A DNA stretch of 32,608 nucleotides from an uncultured Clostridium sp. (lineage in GTDB: Bacteria; Bacillota; Clostridia; Clostridiales; Clostridiaceae): the NCBI GenBank assembly GCA_934755305.1, contig CAKVLD010000034.1, forward strand, positions 1-32,608, given 5' to 3'. Positions 31,474-32,608 of this stretch are shown here, piece by piece (position 1 is the stretch's first letter; the number at the start of each line of letters is the position of its first letter). A program made the position numbers and the translations under genes. The notes beneath the pieces were generated by a model. The model had not been told where the DNA came from. It was given only the letters and a program-made list of their open reading frames with translations, and ran no database searches.

Positions 31474-32608
31474 TTATTCTTGATTAGCTAACTTCTTGTA
31501 GTTTTCTAATCTTTCCATTGCATCTTTATGAGTCTTTTCAAATAATGCTTCTGCTGCTTCTGGGAATGCCTTAGCAAGTGAAGAGTATCTTACTTCTCCC
31601 ATTAAGAATTCCTTAAAGTCTGCAGTTGGTTCTTTAGAATCTAATGAGAATGGGTTCTTTCCTGCTGCTTTTAATTCAGGATTAAATCTATACATTTGCC
31701 AATATCCACATTCAGTAGCTCTCTTAGCTTCGATTTGACTCTTACCCATACCTATTCTAATACCATGGTTGATACATGGTGCATAACCAATTATTAATGA
31801 TGGTCCATGGTAGCTTTCAGCTTCTGCTATAGCTTTAAGAACTTGGTTCTTATCAGCTCCCATATTTACTTGTGCTACATAAACATATCCATAGCTCATT
31901 GCCATCATACCAAGATCTTTCTTCTTAGTTCTCTTACCTGATGCAGCAAATTTTGCAATTGCAGCAGCTGGTGTAGATTTAGAAGATTGGCCACCTGTAT
32001 TTGAATAAACTTCAGTATCAAATACAAATATATTTATATCTTCTCCAGATGCTAATACATGGTCAACTCCACCGTATCCGATATCGTATGCCCATCCATC
32101 TCCTCCGAATATCCATTGAGATCTCTTAACGAAGTAATCTTTTTCTTCTAATATTTCCTTAGCTAATTCAGTATTAGATTTTTCTAGTGCTGCTTCTAAC
32201 TTAGCTGCTCTATCTCTAGTTCCTTCACCGTCATCCATATGATCTAACCAATCTTGTAACTCAGCTTTTGCTGGATCATTTGCTGCTATAGCAGCTTCTG
32301 CTTTTTCAGCAAGTCTTTCTCTTATAGCTTTAACCCCTAAGAACATACCTAATCCGTATTCAGCATTATCTTCGAATAAAGAGTTTGCCCAAGCTGGACC
32401 AAATCCTGCTTTATTCTTTGTATATGGAGTTGAAGGAGCAGAACCACCCCAAATTGATGAACATCCTGTTGCATTAGCAACCATCATTCTATCACCAAAT
32501 AATTGAGTTATAAGTTTGGCATAAGGAGTTTCTCCACAACCTGCACAAGCTCCTGAGAACTCAAGTAATGGTTGTTCGAATTGACTTCCCTTAACTGTAG
32601 TATTCTTC
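31474..32608 (-). CDS. nifJ: Pyruvate:ferredoxin oxidoreductase, C-terminal part (window edge)
   Basis: The enzyme converts pyruvate and CoA to acetyl-CoA and CO2 with reduction of ferredoxin, a central step of clostridial fermentation. The frame stays open to the window end, so an ATG at 32487 is internal. About 377 residues are visible, the last third of a protein usually near 1170. The visible part begins KNTTVKGSQFEQPLLEFSGA and then CAGCGETPY, whose cysteines bind the thiamine-domain-proximal 4Fe-4S cluster. The thiamine pyrophosphate motif is GDGWAYDIGYGG with VYSNTGGQSSKSTP, and a further conserved Cys lies in GYAPCINHGI. A terminator follows the stop, so the unit ends here. The codon use looks that of a highly expressed gene. 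Confidence 0.97.
   Translation of the reverse strand, partial: KNTTVKGSQFEQPLLEFSGACAGCGETPYAKLITQLFGDRMMVANATGCSSIWGGSAPSTPYTKNKAGFGPAWANSLFEDNAEYGLGMFLGVKAIRERLAEKAEAAIAANDPAKAELQDWLDHMDDGEGTRDRAAKLEAALEKSNTELAKEILEEKDYFVKRSQWIFGGDGWAYDIGYGGVDHVLASGEDINIFVFDTEVYSNTGGQSSKSTPAAAIAKFAASGKRTKKKDLGMMAMSYGYVYVAQVNMGADKNQVLKAIAEAESYHGPSLIIGYAPCINHGIRIGMGKSQIEAKRATECGYWQMYRFNPELKAAGKNPFSLDSKEPTADFKEFLMGEVRYSSLAKAFPEAAEALFEKTHKDAMERLENYKKLANQE

Noticed and set aside
32485..32487. ATG at 32487 as the start of a short oxidoreductase
   Set aside because: The reading frame continues upstream to the window edge and encodes conserved residues (SGACAGCGETPY) of pyruvate:ferredoxin oxidoreductase.

Overview
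The window is an AT-rich, low-GC Firmicute chromosome segment, most likely from Clostridium sensu stricto. The basis is the codon bias, strong GGAGG-type ribosome binding sites, a clostridial pyruvate:ferredoxin oxidoreductase, and the flagellar gene order. Every supported gene lies on the minus strand, so transcription runs from high to low coordinates. No CRISPR array, tRNA, rRNA, phage or intact mobile element was seen.

Layout in the direction of transcription. (1) 32608-27131 is a housekeeping flank: the C-terminal third of pyruvate:ferredoxin oxidoreductase, a DUF1292 protein with a Cys/His-rich head, a PHP-domain phosphoesterase overlapping an aspartate aminotransferase, then a HAD-IB phosphatase and a class IV aminotransferase. 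(2) 27039-16696 is one long chemotaxis and motor-switch operon: fapA (DUF342), cheW, cheD, cheB, cheR, cheA, cheC, cheY, a second cheW, fliM, fliY. It follows a plausible sigma-A promoter and ends at a GC-rich terminator. (3) 16695-16294 is a 400-nt gene-free stretch. It holds a sigma-A-like promoter, three inverted repeats, a three-unit tandem repeat and a terminator-like hairpin, and then the sigma-D promoter of flgM. I read it as a candidate small RNA or leader. (4) 16293-9213 is the late flagellar operon: flgM, flgN, flgK, flgL, fliW, csrA, flaG, an unknown small gene, fliS, fliD and a fliT-like gene. (5) 8886-3580 is the filament and modification region: the main flagellin, two glycosyltransferase-TPR proteins and a divergent second flagellin. 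(6) 3320-1 is the start of the early basal-body operon: flgB, flgC, fliE, fliF and fliG, the last cut by the window edge.

The parts fit together as follows. Sigma-A-type promoters precede the chemotaxis/switch operon and the basal-body operon. Sigma-D-type boxes (TAAA, 17 nt, then CGATAA or CGAATA) precede flgM, the main flagellin and the divergent flagellin, and a weaker one precedes the glycosyltransferases. FlgM would hold sigma-D inactive until the hook is complete. FliW and CsrA would then adjust flagellin translation through a GGA-loop hairpin visible just upstream of the flagellin ribosome binding site. FlgN, FliS and the FliT-like protein are the expected export chaperones, and the two glycosyltransferases probably modify flagellin. 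The order late operon, glycosylation block, early operon resembles the flagellar locus known from Clostridioides difficile, but here the glycan block is reduced to two glycosyltransferases and contains an aberrant second flagellin.
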